64,000 nt of DNA, from the NCBI GenBank assembly GCA_046594215.1, contig JBKJPX010000048.1, positions 12,665 through 76,664 on the forward strand. The letters run 5' to 3'. The notes under the pieces are model-generated. The model saw only the letters and a program-made list of their open reading frames with translations, had not been told where the DNA came from and did no database searches. Below are positions 1-8,481 of this stretch, piece after piece; the stretch's first letter is position 1, and every line of letters begins with the position of its first letter. The translations under genes were made by a program, and so were the position numbers. The DNA is from Panacagrimonas sp046594215 (GTDB lineage: Bacteria > Pseudomonadota > Gammaproteobacteria > Nevskiales > Nevskiaceae).

Positions 1-263
1 TCACCGCCGATGCCCTGCATGGAAGTCGATCGCACGAAGGTTCCGCGCCCTTGCAGGATCTCGACCTGCCCCGAGGCAGCGAGCACGCGCGTGGCCTCGC
101 GGATGGTCGTACGCCCCACGCAGAACTGCTTCATGAGCTGCGGTTCGGATGGCAGCCGCGAACCGACCGCGAACAGGCCGGATGCGATGCCCTTGCGCAG
201 CTCTCGCAGCACCTGGTCGGCCAGCTGGTGGCGTTTCACGGGACTCACGGTGCGGGCTTCCAT
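1..263 (-). CDS. GntR-family transcriptional regulator (3' end cut by window edge)
   Basis: The visible 87 residues are an N-terminal winged helix-turn-helix of the GntR/FadR type. It reads LADQVLRELRKGIASG, then a wing preceded by LPSEPQLMKQF and GRTTIREATRVLAASG, and ends in the usual GRGTFV strand. The C-terminal ligand-binding domain lies outside the window, so the FCD/UTRA subclass cannot be assigned. The ATG at 263 places the HTH at the usual distance from the N terminus. The gene is divergent from the catabolic run starting at 481. Two copies of a TCATCAGATGA palindrome lie in the shared 217-base intergenic region, which fits an autoregulated repressor of the cluster. That role is inferred. 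Confidence 0.85.
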   Translation of the reverse strand, partial: MEARTVSPVKRHQLADQVLRELRKGIASGLFAVGSRLPSEPQLMKQFCVGRTTIREATRVLAASGQVEILQGRGTFVRSTSMQGIGG

Positions 264-305
264 CGATGGTCTGCTCGGAATTGGAAGACACGAGCGTACA
301 CCAGA

Positions 306-316
306 TCATCAGATGA
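306..316. promoter_or_regulatory. Operator-like palindrome A (TCATCAGATGA)
   Basis: TCATC-A-GATGA is a perfect inverted repeat around one central base, 43 bp upstream of the GntR start codon. An identical copy lies at 400-410. The centre-to-centre distance is 94 bp, close to nine helical turns. It is a candidate GntR-family binding site, by position and symmetry only. Confidence 0.5.
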
Positions 317-369
317 CTCAATGAAAATGGGCGATATTCCCCCATGATTCAGCCGCGTAGAGATTTCGG

Positions 370-398
370 TTGACAGGCGAAAAACCTGGGGTCAGCAT
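370..398 (+). promoter_or_regulatory. Putative sigma70 promoter of the catabolic run
   Basis: A perfect TTGACA -35 hexamer at 370-375 is followed after 17 bases by CAGCAT at 393-398, a weak -10 with 3 of 6 consensus bases. Palindrome B starts two bases downstream, where a bound repressor would block transcription initiation. The first gene starts at 481, leaving a leader of roughly 75 bases. Confidence 0.4.
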
Positions 399-399
399 G

Positions 400-410
400 T
401 CATCAGATGA
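400..410. promoter_or_regulatory. Operator-like palindrome B (TCATCAGATGA)
   Basis: This is an exact second copy of the 11-bp palindrome at 306-316. It lies between the putative -10 element and the hydrolase gene at 481, a typical repressor position. Related CATCAG half-sites recur before the PQQ dehydrogenase gene at 9484 and the hydrolase gene at 14155. Confidence 0.55.
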
Positions 411-480
411 GTAGACGGGCTCTAGCGCAGGTGCCCGTCGGTTTTTCCATAGCGCACAACTCAGCGAGAGGAGAAGACCC

Positions 481-1368
481 GTGACCGCAACTTCGGCCGC
501 GAACGTGGAGCGCCACGTCGCCCAGGTAAATGGCATCCGCATCCACTACGCCAAGGCAGGCAAGGGCGATCCGGTGGTCCTGCTGCACGGCTTCGCGCAG
601 ACCGGTCACAAGTGGCTGCGCCGCGTCCTGCCGGCGCTGGCCGAGAACTACACGGTGATCGCGCCCGACCTGCGTGGGTCCGGCGACTCCGACAAGCCTG
701 ATAGCGGCTATGACAAGAAGACGATGGCCGAGGACATCTACCAGCTCGTCCAGCACCTGGGGTACAAATCGATCTACCTGGTGGGACACGACTTCGGCGC
801 AAGCACGGCGTACGCGTACGCGGCGGCGCATCAGAAGGAAGTGCGGCGCCTGGTGTTTCTCGAGACGCTGCTCGGAGGCTTCGGCTACGAGCAGGCTCTG
901 CAGCATCCGTTCGCCAAGGACGGCCTGGGTCGCGAGGTCTGGCACATCGGGTTTCTGGACTCGCCGTCCGGCCTTCCGGAAGCGCTGATCGCGGGACGCG
1001 AGCGACTGCTATTGAGCTGGTTTCACCGGCACTTCGCGCACAACCCCGGCGCGGTCTGCGAAGAGGATCTCGACGAGTACACGCGCTGCATGCAGTCGCC
1101 CGGCGGACTGCGGTCGCTCAAGTACTACTCGAGCCACTACCAGGACGCCATCGACAACGCGGAGAACGCGAAAACGCCGCTGCAGATGCCGGTGCTCGCC
1201 TACGGCGGCGCCTCGTTCCTGGGCGAAGGGCCAAAGATGTGGATGGAAAAGTTGGCGACGAACGTGCGCGGCGGCGTCATCCCGAACTGCGGGCACTGGA
1301 TCGCCGAGGAGCAGCCGGACTTCCTGATCGCCGAACTGAAGAAGTTCTTCGCCGAGGACAAGCGCTGA
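481..1368 (+). CDS. Alpha/beta hydrolase, epoxide hydrolase / dehalogenase type
   Basis: This 295-residue enzyme has the alpha/beta-hydrolase core: the HGFAQ oxyanion loop, DLRGSGDSD, and GHDFGAS with an aspartate nucleophile (D104) where esterases have serine. The likely catalytic histidine is H272 in NCGHW. An Asp nucleophile is typical of soluble epoxide hydrolases and haloalkane/fluoroacetate dehalogenases, which work through an ester intermediate on carbon. No signal peptide is seen, so it is cytoplasmic. The start is GTG, preceded by GAGAGGAGAAG. It is the first gene of the catabolic run and the closest to the two TCATCAGATGA sites. The substrate is unknown, and cleavage of a carbonyl compound is an alternative. 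Confidence 0.85.
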   Translation: MTATSAANVERHVAQVNGIRIHYAKAGKGDPVVLLHGFAQTGHKWLRRVLPALAENYTVIAPDLRGSGDSDKPDSGYDKKTMAEDIYQLVQHLGYKSIYLVGHDFGASTAYAYAAAHQKEVRRLVFLETLLGGFGYEQALQHPFAKDGLGREVWHIGFLDSPSGLPEALIAGRERLLLSWFHRHFAHNPGAVCEEDLDEYTRCMQSPGGLRSLKYYSSHYQDAIDNAENAKTPLQMPVLAYGGASFLGEGPKMWMEKLATNVRGGVIPNCGHWIAEEQPDFLIAELKKFFAEDKR

Positions 1369-1486
1369 TTCGCAGTTTGCGCGAACGCCACACAGATCAT
1401 TCCCCCCGATGAACGAATCTGCCACGACGCGGCAGCGGGCAACGTCCGCCGAAGGAAGTGTTGGAACGACGAGGAGAGAAGAGTCG

Positions 1487-2647
1487 ATGCACCCCGTCTG
1501 GTCCCGAGTAGCACAGGTGGCGAACGTGCCCGGCCTCTGGCCGATGTCGCCCGAGGAATGGGAGCGTCGCGCCTGCGAAAAACTGCCGCCCGGACCGCTG
1601 GGCTTCATCCAGGGCGGCGCGGGCTGCCTGGACACCGTGGCCGAGAATCGCGCGGCGCTCGAGCGCTGGCGCCTGGTGCCGCGGATGCTCGGTTCAGCCG
1701 TCGATCGCGACCTGAGCGTGCGCATCTGCGGGAGGACGTTTCCCACTCCCATCTTCCTTGCGCCCATCGGTGCCGAGACCATCGCGCACGCCGACGGCGA
1801 ACTCGCCGTGGCGCGCGCGGGCGATGCCTGCGGCGTAAGTTTCATGACGGCTACGCCGACCACGTACACGCTTGAGCAGATCGCTGCAGCGGCGCCGAAC
1901 ACCGACAACTGGTTCCAGCTGTACTTCGTCAACGACCGCGACATCGTGCAGAGCTTCGTGCGGCGCGCCGAAGCCAGTGGCTACACCACCATCACGGTGA
2001 CGGTCGACACGCCGATGCTGGGCTGGCGCGAGCGTGACCTCAACAATCAGCGCTACCTGCCGTTCCGCGATGGCACCGGCCTGGGTACGTTCCTGTCGGA
2101 CCCCTTCTTCCGCGCACGCCTCGGCTGCGATCCGCGAGAGAACATGGATCGCGCGGTCGCGCTGTTCCTCGACCTGTTCAACTCGGAAAAGAATTTCGCG
2201 CTGGGCTGGGACGACATGCGCTGGCTGCGCGGGATCACGCGGCTGCCGCTGTTCATCAAGGGCGTGCTGTGCGAGAGCGACGCGCGCCACGCGTTCGAGC
2301 TCGGCTTCGACGGCGTCATCGTCTCCAACCACGGCGGGCGCCAGGTCGATGGCTCGATCGGCGCGCTCGACGCCCTGGTCAACATCCGCAAGGCGCTGGG
2401 CCCCGATCCGCTGCTGATGGTGGATGGCGGCATCCGCCGCGGCAGCGACGTGATCAAGGCCATCGCGCTGGGCGCGAACGCGGTCCTGCTCGGCCGGCCG
2501 TACATGCATGGCTTGGCGCTGGGCGGACAGGAGGGCGTGGAGGCGGTGCTGCTGAACCTGCTGGCCGACACTCACCGGACCTTGGGCTTGTGCGGGCGCA
2601 AGTCGCTGGCCGAAATCGACGCCAGCGCGGTCACGCGGCGGCCATGA
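1487..2647 (+). CDS. FMN-dependent alpha-hydroxy-acid oxidase/dehydrogenase (lactate 2-monooxygenase-like)
   Basis: This 386-residue TIM-barrel flavoprotein of the glycolate oxidase / lactate 2-monooxygenase family oxidises an L-2-hydroxy acid. Family marks include LAPIGAETIAHADGE, WFQLYF, TVDTPMLGWRERDL, and the SNHGGRQVDG signature that carries the catalytic histidine, followed by DGGIRRGSDV and LGRPY for FMN phosphate binding. The N-terminal PMSPEEWERRA and the GWRERDL segment resemble lactate 2-monooxygenases more than membrane-bound LldD. The ATG at 1487 has a strong GAGGAGAG site; an in-frame ATG at 1409 has none. With a mandelate-racemase-like enzyme and an aldehyde dehydrogenase downstream, it suggests 2-hydroxy-acid metabolism. 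Confidence 0.85.
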   Translation: MHPVWSRVAQVANVPGLWPMSPEEWERRACEKLPPGPLGFIQGGAGCLDTVAENRAALERWRLVPRMLGSAVDRDLSVRICGRTFPTPIFLAPIGAETIAHADGELAVARAGDACGVSFMTATPTTYTLEQIAAAAPNTDNWFQLYFVNDRDIVQSFVRRAEASGYTTITVTVDTPMLGWRERDLNNQRYLPFRDGTGLGTFLSDPFFRARLGCDPRENMDRAVALFLDLFNSEKNFALGWDDMRWLRGITRLPLFIKGVLCESDARHAFELGFDGVIVSNHGGRQVDGSIGALDALVNIRKALGPDPLLMVDGGIRRGSDVIKAIALGANAVLLGRPYMHGLALGGQEGVEAVLLNLLADTHRTLGLCGRKSLAEIDASAVTRRP

Positions 2648-2711
2648 AAAAACATCCGTGAGTTTCCGTCCCGCTCGGGACAGCAATAGTGATCAAGACA
2701 AGGCACAGAAA

Positions 2712-3650
2712 ATGAAAATCGCGATCGTGGGAACGGGCGGCGTCGGCGGTTACTTCGGATCGCGCCTCGCGCTGGCGGGACACGAGGTCCACTTCATCGC
2801 GCGCGGCGCGCACCTTGCGGCGATGAACCGCGACGGGCTGCGGGTCAACAGTGCGCTGGGCGACATGCTGGTGAAACCCGTGAAGGCGACGTCCGATCCC
2901 AAGACGGTCGGCCCGGTCGATGTCGTGCTGGTCGCCGTGAAGCTGTGGGACACCGAGGCGGCGGCCGAATCGGTCAAACCGCTGGTGGGGCCGGACACCG
3001 CGGTGATCTCGCTGCAGAACGGTGTGGAGAAGGACGAAGTACTCGCGCGCTTCATCGACAAGCGCAATCACCTGGGCGGCGTGTGCTACATCGCGGCCGC
3101 CATCGGCGAGCCGGGTGTCATCGAGCATTCCGGAAAGATGGCGCGCATCACCTTCGGCGAGATGGATGGCAAGGCATCACCGCGCGCGCTGGCGTTCCAG
3201 AAGGCGCTCACCGATGCGCAGGTCATGGTCGAACTCAGCACCGACATCCAGCGCGAGATCTGGGAGAAGTTCGTCTTTCTCGTCGGCCTGAGTTCGACGA
3301 CCACGCTCGTGCGCCAGCCCATCGGTCCGATCCGCGCTGATGCGGACCTGCGCGCGATGCTGCTAGAGACCATGCGCGAAACCGTGAATGTCGGCATCGC
3401 CAAGGGCGTGCGGCTGGATCCCGGTTATGCACAGAAGCGCCTGGAATTCTGCGACACCATTCCGGCGACGATGATGTCGTCGATGCAGGTGGACCTGAGC
3501 CGCGGAAACCGCCTTGAACTCGATTGGCTGTGCGGCGCCGTGGTGCGCTTCGGACGCGATCTCAAGGTCCCCACGCCGGTCAATGGCGTCACCTACGCCG
3601 CGCTCAAGCTCTACGCAGGAGGCCGGGCGGCGGTCGAGGCTCCGAAATGA
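2712..3650 (+). CDS. 2-dehydropantoate 2-reductase (PanE/ApbA) family oxidoreductase
   Basis: This 312-residue protein opens with a Rossmann loop, GTGGVGGYFG, in KIAIVGTGG. It keeps the family pattern VKLWDTEAAAE, SLQNGV and a DIQREIWEKF segment holding the catalytic-type lysine. True PanE reduces ketopantoate with NADPH for coenzyme A synthesis. Its place in a catabolic operon suggests that this paralogue reduces or oxidises another branched 2-keto/2-hydroxy acid, which is inference. Its stop codon overlaps the next start (ATGA), so translation is probably coupled. Confidence 0.8.
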   Translation: MKIAIVGTGGVGGYFGSRLALAGHEVHFIARGAHLAAMNRDGLRVNSALGDMLVKPVKATSDPKTVGPVDVVLVAVKLWDTEAAAESVKPLVGPDTAVISLQNGVEKDEVLARFIDKRNHLGGVCYIAAAIGEPGVIEHSGKMARITFGEMDGKASPRALAFQKALTDAQVMVELSTDIQREIWEKFVFLVGLSSTTTLVRQPIGPIRADADLRAMLLETMRETVNVGIAKGVRLDPGYAQKRLEFCDTIPATMMSSMQVDLSRGNRLELDWLCGAVVRFGRDLKVPTPVNGVTYAALKLYAGGRAAVEAPK

Positions 3651-4759
3651 AATCCGCGGTCACGTCGACGGCAGGCACGGCGCCCCGGATTCGCAACATC
3701 CGGACGCGCGCCGTCAGCTCGCCGATGCGAAGGCCGCTGCGCACCAGCGTGGGCGCGGTCATCGCCGCACCGCTGGTGCTGATCGACCTGGAGACCGAAG
3801 AGGGCATCACCGGCCACGCCTATATCTTCTCGTACGTGGCTTCCATCTCGCGCCACCTGCGCGGCCTGGTCGCCGACATCGCGGAACAGATCAAGGGCGA
3901 TCGCGTGGTCCCGTTCGAGATCGGGCGAAAGGCGGCGCGGCCTTACCAGCTGCTCGGGGTGCCTGGGCTCGTGAGTGTTGCGCTTGCGGGAATCGACGTG
4001 GCCTGCTGGGACGTGGTGGCGAAGGCGGCCAAGCTGCCATTGGCTTGCATGCTCGGCGGCGACCTGACACCCATCAAGGCCTACAACAGCAATGGCCTGG
4101 GCATCATGCCGGCGGCCGAGGCCGCGGACGAGGCCGAGCAGCTGCTCGAAGGATTCACCGCAATCAAGGTGCGTCTCGGCAATCCGACCTTGGAGCGTGA
4201 TCTCGAGACCGTGCGCGCTATCCGCAAGCGAATCCCCTCGGGCGCGATCCTGATGAGCGACTACAACCACTGCCTGACGGTGACCGAGGCCATCCGTCGC
4301 GGAAGGGCGCTCGATTCCGAGGGGCTGTACTGGATCGAGGAGCCGACCACGCACGACGATTTCGCAGGCAACGCGCGCGTGACGCAGGCGCTCACGACAC
4401 CGGTGCAGCTGGGCGAGAACTTCATCGGTGTACCGCAGATGGCGACGGCCGTGGCCGCGGGAGCGAGCGACTACGTGATGCCCGACCTGCAACGCATTGG
4501 CGGGGTCAGCGGCTGGCTCAGCGCAGCGGGTGTGGCGGAAGGGCGCGGCATCGAAATGTCCTCGCACCTGTTCGCCGAGGTCAGCGCGCATCTGCTGGCG
4601 GTCACGCCCACTCGGCACTGGATCGAGTACGTCGACTGGGCGGACGCGATCCTGCAGGAGCCGCTGATGGTGAAGGACGGCTGCATCGCGCCGTCCGATC
4701 GTCCAGGCGTTGGCCTGGCCTGGAACGAGGACGCGGTGCGCCGGCACCAGGTCGACTGA
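3647..4759 (+). CDS. Mandelate racemase / muconate lactonising enzyme family protein
   Basis: This 370-residue enolase-superfamily enzyme is close to mandelate racemase itself in its barrel motifs. Metal ligands are seen in MSDYNH (D205), WIEEPT (E231/E232) and LGENF (E257). The His-Asp dyad is D280 (MPDLQRIGG) and H307 (SSHLFAEVSAHLLA). The other catalytic element differs: the K-x-K of mandelate racemase is K174-V-R176, so the second lysine, which is the S-face base, is an arginine. That favours one-sided chemistry such as dehydration over racemisation, by inference. It overlaps the PanE-like gene by 4 bases. It probably acts on a hydroxy acid shared with the flavoenzyme upstream. Confidence 0.85.
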   Translation: MKSAVTSTAGTAPRIRNIRTRAVSSPMRRPLRTSVGAVIAAPLVLIDLETEEGITGHAYIFSYVASISRHLRGLVADIAEQIKGDRVVPFEIGRKAARPYQLLGVPGLVSVALAGIDVACWDVVAKAAKLPLACMLGGDLTPIKAYNSNGLGIMPAAEAADEAEQLLEGFTAIKVRLGNPTLERDLETVRAIRKRIPSGAILMSDYNHCLTVTEAIRRGRALDSEGLYWIEEPTTHDDFAGNARVTQALTTPVQLGENFIGVPQMATAVAAGASDYVMPDLQRIGGVSGWLSAAGVAEGRGIEMSSHLFAEVSAHLLAVTPTRHWIEYVDWADAILQEPLMVKDGCIAPSDRPGVGLAWNEDAVRRHQVD

Positions 4760-4860
4760 ATCCACGAAAGGCCCTGGCTCGCGATCGATCGATCGAAACA
4801 AATCAAAGCAAGACCTGCGGACCCTACCGCACCCTGACCTGGCGACCTGGAGAGAAACAA

Positions 4861-6312
4861 ATGATGAAAACCTACGGCAATTTTATCGATGGACGTTTCA
4901 CCGAGGGTTCCCGGCAGGAATCCATCGCCGTCCTCAATCCGGCGACCGAGGCGCAGGTCTCCACCGTGCCGAACAGCGGCGAAGCCGAGGTGCGCGAGGC
5001 CATCGGCGCCGCGAGCAAGGCGCAGGCCGCGTGGGCGCGCAAGCCGGCCATCGAGCGGGCGGGTTACCTGCACAAGATCGCGAATCTTCTGCGCGCCAAC
5101 ATCGAGCCGCTCGCGCGCGTGATCACCGAGGAGCAGGGCAAGCCTCTGGGGCTGGCTCGCGTCGAGGTCGGGTTTGCCGCCGAGTACCTCGATTACACCG
5201 CGCAGTGGGCGCGCCGCATCGAGGGCGAGATCATCACCAGCGATCGCGCGAACGAAAACATCTTCCTGTTCCGCAAGCCGATCGGCGTCATCGCCGGAAT
5301 CCTTCCGTGGAATTTTCCGTTCTTCCTGGTTGCGCGGAAGATGGCGCCGGCCTTGATCACGGGCAGCACGGTCGTCATCAAGCCGAGCGAGGAGACGCCG
5401 AACAACGCGCTGGAGTTCGCGAGGATAGTGGCCGAAAGCGGGCTGCCTGCGGGCGTTTTCAACGTCGTGACCGGCACCGGTGCCGCGGGCAAGGCCCTGA
5501 GCTCTGATCCTCGCGTGGGCATGATCACCTTCACCGGCAGCGTCGAGACCGGCTCGCGCATCATGGCCGCGGCCGCCGCCAACATCACGAAGGTGAACCT
5601 GGAACTGGGCGGCAAGGCCCCGGCCATCGTGCTGCACGATGCCGACATGGACCTTGCCGTGGAGGCGGTGAAGAACTCGCGTGTCGTCAACAGCGGGCAG
5701 GTGTGCAACTGCGCCGAGCGCGTCTACGTCGATCGCCGCGTCGCCGACGAATTCACCACCAAGCTGTCCGCCGCGATGAGCAAGCTGAGCTTTGGCAATC
5801 CGCTCGAGAACGAGGCGGTCGACATGGGCCCGCTGATCAACCGCCAGGGCTTCGAGAAAGTCTCGAACCTGGTCGAGAGCGCCAAGCGCGCCGGCGCGAC
5901 CGCCGTCACTGGCGGCAAGCGCGGCCAGAGCAAGGCCGGCTACTACTACGAGCCCACCGTGATGGCCGACTGCAAGCACGAGATGGAGATCGTGACCAAG
6001 GAGATCTTCGGACCGGTCGTGCCGGTCGTGGTCATCGACGGACTCGAGCAGGGCATCGCGTACGCCAACGATTCCGAGCTGGGCCTGACCTCGTCGATCT
6101 ACACCCGCAACATCAACTCGGCGATGCATGCGTGCAGCGAACTGAAGTTCGGCGAGACCTACATCAACCGCGAGAACTTCGAAGCGCTGCAAGGGTTCCA
6201 CGCGGGCTGGCGCAAGTCCGGTATCGGCGGGACCGACGGCAAGCACGGCTTGTACGAGTTCATGCAGACGCAGGTCGTGTACCTGCAGCACGCGATCACG
6301 CCGGGAAGCTGA
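4861..6312 (+). CDS. aldA: NAD-dependent aldehyde dehydrogenase, AldA (lactaldehyde/glycolaldehyde) type
   Basis: This 483-residue aldehyde dehydrogenase resembles E. coli AldA along its whole length. It carries LPWNFPFF, LELGGKAP with the general-base glutamate, the AldA-specific SGQVCNCAERVYV with catalytic C282, and the C-terminal GETYINRENFEALQGFHAG and QTQVVYLQ. AldA oxidises short hydroxy-aldehydes to acids with NAD. It probably converts an aldehyde of this pathway to a hydroxy acid that the flavoenzyme at 1487 could then use. Tandem ATG codons at 4861 and 4864 follow CTGGAGAG, and the first is chosen for spacing. Confidence 0.9.
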   Translation: MMKTYGNFIDGRFTEGSRQESIAVLNPATEAQVSTVPNSGEAEVREAIGAASKAQAAWARKPAIERAGYLHKIANLLRANIEPLARVITEEQGKPLGLARVEVGFAAEYLDYTAQWARRIEGEIITSDRANENIFLFRKPIGVIAGILPWNFPFFLVARKMAPALITGSTVVIKPSEETPNNALEFARIVAESGLPAGVFNVVTGTGAAGKALSSDPRVGMITFTGSVETGSRIMAAAAANITKVNLELGGKAPAIVLHDADMDLAVEAVKNSRVVNSGQVCNCAERVYVDRRVADEFTTKLSAAMSKLSFGNPLENEAVDMGPLINRQGFEKVSNLVESAKRAGATAVTGGKRGQSKAGYYYEPTVMADCKHEMEIVTKEIFGPVVPVVVIDGLEQGIAYANDSELGLTSSIYTRNINSAMHACSELKFGETYINRENFEALQGFHAGWRKSGIGGTDGKHGLYEFMQTQVVYLQHAITPGS

Positions 6313-6403
6313 AAGACCTTGCATTCACCCGAGCGCGCGGAGGCCATGCAGCTCCTCGCGCCGTATTCCAACGGCATCAGCCGACCAGCAGGAGGACCTC
6401 CCC

Positions 6404-6727
6404 ATGTACTACGCACTCAATCTCTTCGACTTCCGCGAGCAGGAAACCTATCGCCAGTACATGCGGGTCGCAGGCCCCATCGTTGAGGGCGAGCTGGGCG
6501 GAAAGCTCGTCTGCATGGGCAAGCGCATCGACTCGCCCCAGGACTTCCCGGGCTCCACCATCGGAGGTGGCCAGCAGTGGATGGTGATCGCGATGTATCC
6601 CACGGAGGACGGCCCCAAGCGCCTCTACGACCATCCCAAATACCAGGCGGTAAAGGAACTGCGCGACCGCGGCACAAAGAATTACGTCTGGGCTTATTAC
6701 AAGAAGGCGGACGTGCTCACCGAGTAG
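6404..6727 (+). CDS. Small DUF1330-like alpha/beta-barrel protein
   Basis: This 107-residue soluble protein has the outline of the dimeric alpha/beta-barrel DUF1330 family. It begins MYYALNLFDFREQETYRQYM, then has GGKLVCMGKRI, then WMVIAMYPTEDG followed by YDHPKYQAVKELRDRG. Such proteins are often found in catabolic operons as small isomerases, decyclases or accessory barrels, usually without proven chemistry. The ATG follows AGGAGGACC at good spacing. It sits between the AldA-like gene and the epoxide-hydrolase-like gene in one orientation. No function is claimed. Confidence 0.7.
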   Translation: MYYALNLFDFREQETYRQYMRVAGPIVEGELGGKLVCMGKRIDSPQDFPGSTIGGGQQWMVIAMYPTEDGPKRLYDHPKYQAVKELRDRGTKNYVWAYYKKADVLTE

Positions 6728-6790
6728 CAGACGGGCGCCTGTCGAGGCGCCGCACGATTTGTCGCGCCACCTTCTTGTCGGAGAAGTCCC

Positions 6791-7621
6791 ATGGGTGCAA
6801 GAACGATCGTTGCCAACGGTCTGAACCATCACGTCCTGGACGTAGGCGAGGGCCCGCCGGTGCTGCTGCTGCACGGCTTTCCCGACTCGTCGGAGATCTG
6901 GCGCCACCAGGTTCCCGCGCTGGTCGCGGCCGGATTTCGCGCGGTCGTTCCCGATCTGCGCGGGTTCGGGAAGACGGACATCCCGGACGGGCTTTCCGGC
7001 TACGCGCTGCCCCGCGTCCTGGAAGACCTCGTCGCCATCCTCGATCAGCTCGACATCGCGCGACCGCATCTGGTCTGCCATGACTGGGGCGCGATCGTCG
7101 GCTGGACCTTTGCCTCGACGATGTCCGCGCGGGTCGATCGCTTTGCCGCGCTCTGCGTGGGCCATCCCAACGCCTTCTTCAAGGGCGGCATCGAACAACT
7201 CAAGCACTTCTGGTACATCCTGCTTTTTCATCACGAGGGTCTTGCCGAAGAAGCGCTCACGCGAGACGACTGGGCGCTTTTCCGGCAGTGGTGTCAGGGA
7301 CATCCGGACACCGACCTGTTCATCGCCGACCTCGCGCGACCCGGCCGTCTCACCGCGGCACTGAACTGGTATCGCGTCAACCTGCCGGCCGAGGTGCTGT
7401 TCCGTCCGTTTGCGCCGCTGCCGAAGGTGCGTGCGCCGACGCTCGCGATCTGGTCAACCGGCGACGATTACCTCGTCGAAGGTCCCTTGCTCAATTCCGG
7501 CGAGTACGTCGAAGGGTCCTGGCGCTATGAACGGATCGAGGCGGCGAGCCATTTCGTGCAGGTCGACGAACCCGCCGCCGTGAACCGGCTGATCCTCGAA
7601 CACCTGCGCGGGACGGACTGA
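6791..7621 (+). CDS. Alpha/beta hydrolase, epoxide hydrolase type (paired with OCH-like gene, module 1)
   Basis: This 276-residue enzyme has HGFPDSSEIW, DLRGFGKTD, and CHDWGA with nucleophile D98. Its probable acid is the Asp in STGDDYL and its catalytic histidine is H254 (ASHFVQ). HGFPDS with an Asp nucleophile is typical of soluble epoxide hydrolases. The gene is followed after 38 bases by a 6-oxocamphor-hydrolase-like gene. The same gene order recurs at 14155-15975, so the two enzymes probably act in series. No export signal is seen. The true substrate could be an epoxide, lactone or halide. Confidence 0.85.
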   Translation: MGARTIVANGLNHHVLDVGEGPPVLLLHGFPDSSEIWRHQVPALVAAGFRAVVPDLRGFGKTDIPDGLSGYALPRVLEDLVAILDQLDIARPHLVCHDWGAIVGWTFASTMSARVDRFAALCVGHPNAFFKGGIEQLKHFWYILLFHHEGLAEEALTRDDWALFRQWCQGHPDTDLFIADLARPGRLTAALNWYRVNLPAEVLFRPFAPLPKVRAPTLAIWSTGDDYLVEGPLLNSGEYVEGSWRYERIEAASHFVQVDEPAAVNRLILEHLRGTD

Positions 7622-7659
7622 ACTGGCCTCGCCGACCTCAATTCCACCCGGAAACCACC

Positions 7660-8472
7660 ATGCCCCAGCTCACATTGGCTGAATACGCGCGCGGCCTGCA
7701 CAACGTCGAACTGTCTCGCGACGACGGCGTTCTCGAACTGCGCCTGCATACCGAGGGTGCGGACTTCACGTGGAGCGCTGGCGCGCTGCAGGAGCTGTCG
7801 TGCCTGTTCTCGCAGATCTCACAGGATCGAGAGAATCGCTGCCTGATCATCACCGGCACGGGCGACTCGTTCTGTGCCGACATGGATCGCCGCGGTGGGC
7901 CCGGCGGCGTGAAGGTTTCCGGCACCGCCGAGCCGCCCGCTGCACCTGTGGGCATTCCGCCGCCGGTGTGGGACATGATCTATTCGCATGCCAAGCAGCT
8001 GCATACGAACCTCCTGAACATCGAGGTGCCCGTGATCGCAGCGGTCAATGGCCCTGCCTTGATCCGCGCCGACATCGCGCTGCTCAGCGACATCGTGCTG
8101 GCGTCCGAAAACGCGGAATTCCAGGACGCGCCGCACTTCGCCAACGGCGTGGTGCCGGGCGACGGCGTGCACCTGCTATGGCCGCTGCTGCTCGGCCCCA
8201 ATCGCGGCCGCTACTTCCTGCTTACCGGCCAGCGCTTGTCCGCGGCGCAGGCGCTCGAGTGGGGCGTCGTGTCGGAAGTCCTGCCGCGAGAGCAACTGAT
8301 GGCGCGCGCGCGTGAACTTGCCCGCGGGATCGCCGCGCAGCCGGTGCTCACCACCCGATACGCGCGCGTTGCCCTGACGCAAAGCCTGCGGGTTCTGATG
8401 GCGCAGCAGCTCGGTCACGGTCTCGCGCTGGAAGGCCTGGCCGCGGGAGCCTTCTGGCCGGGAGCCCGATGA
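7660..8472 (+). CDS. Crotonase-family beta-diketone hydrolase, 6-oxocamphor-hydrolase-like (copy 1)
   Basis: This 270-residue crotonase-fold protein matches Rhodococcus 6-oxocamphor hydrolase better than enoyl-CoA hydratases. It has ILTGTG-type, IEVPVIAAVNGP, DIVLAS, FQDAPHFANGVVPGDG and LGPNRGRYFLLTGQ segments. The catalytic pair H145/D154 of that enzyme maps to H159/D168 with identical spacing. E258 matches its E244, and W38 the active-site tryptophan. The substrate-contacting H122 is replaced by R136, so specificity should differ. A Pro/Ala-rich loop around residues 70-95 is inserted. Such enzymes cleave cyclic beta-diketones by hydrolytic retro-Claisen reaction without CoA. A hairpin terminator follows. 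Confidence 0.8.
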   Translation: MPQLTLAEYARGLHNVELSRDDGVLELRLHTEGADFTWSAGALQELSCLFSQISQDRENRCLIITGTGDSFCADMDRRGGPGGVKVSGTAEPPAAPVGIPPPVWDMIYSHAKQLHTNLLNIEVPVIAAVNGPALIRADIALLSDIVLASENAEFQDAPHFANGVVPGDGVHLLWPLLLGPNRGRYFLLTGQRLSAAQALEWGVVSEVLPREQLMARARELARGIAAQPVLTTRYARVALTQSLRVLMAQQLGHGLALEGLAAGAFWPGAR

Positions 8473-8481
8473 ATGCATGAA

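Noticed and set aside
1..345. A 114-codon minus-strand frame at the window start
   Set aside because: The GntR helix-turn-helix is in another minus-strand frame ending at 263. This frame has no recognisable domain and contains frame-shifted Arg/Ala-rich sequence.
4781..4796. GATC tandem repeat before the AldA-like gene
   Set aside because: Only three full GATC units. It is too short to call a functional repeat or methylation cluster.
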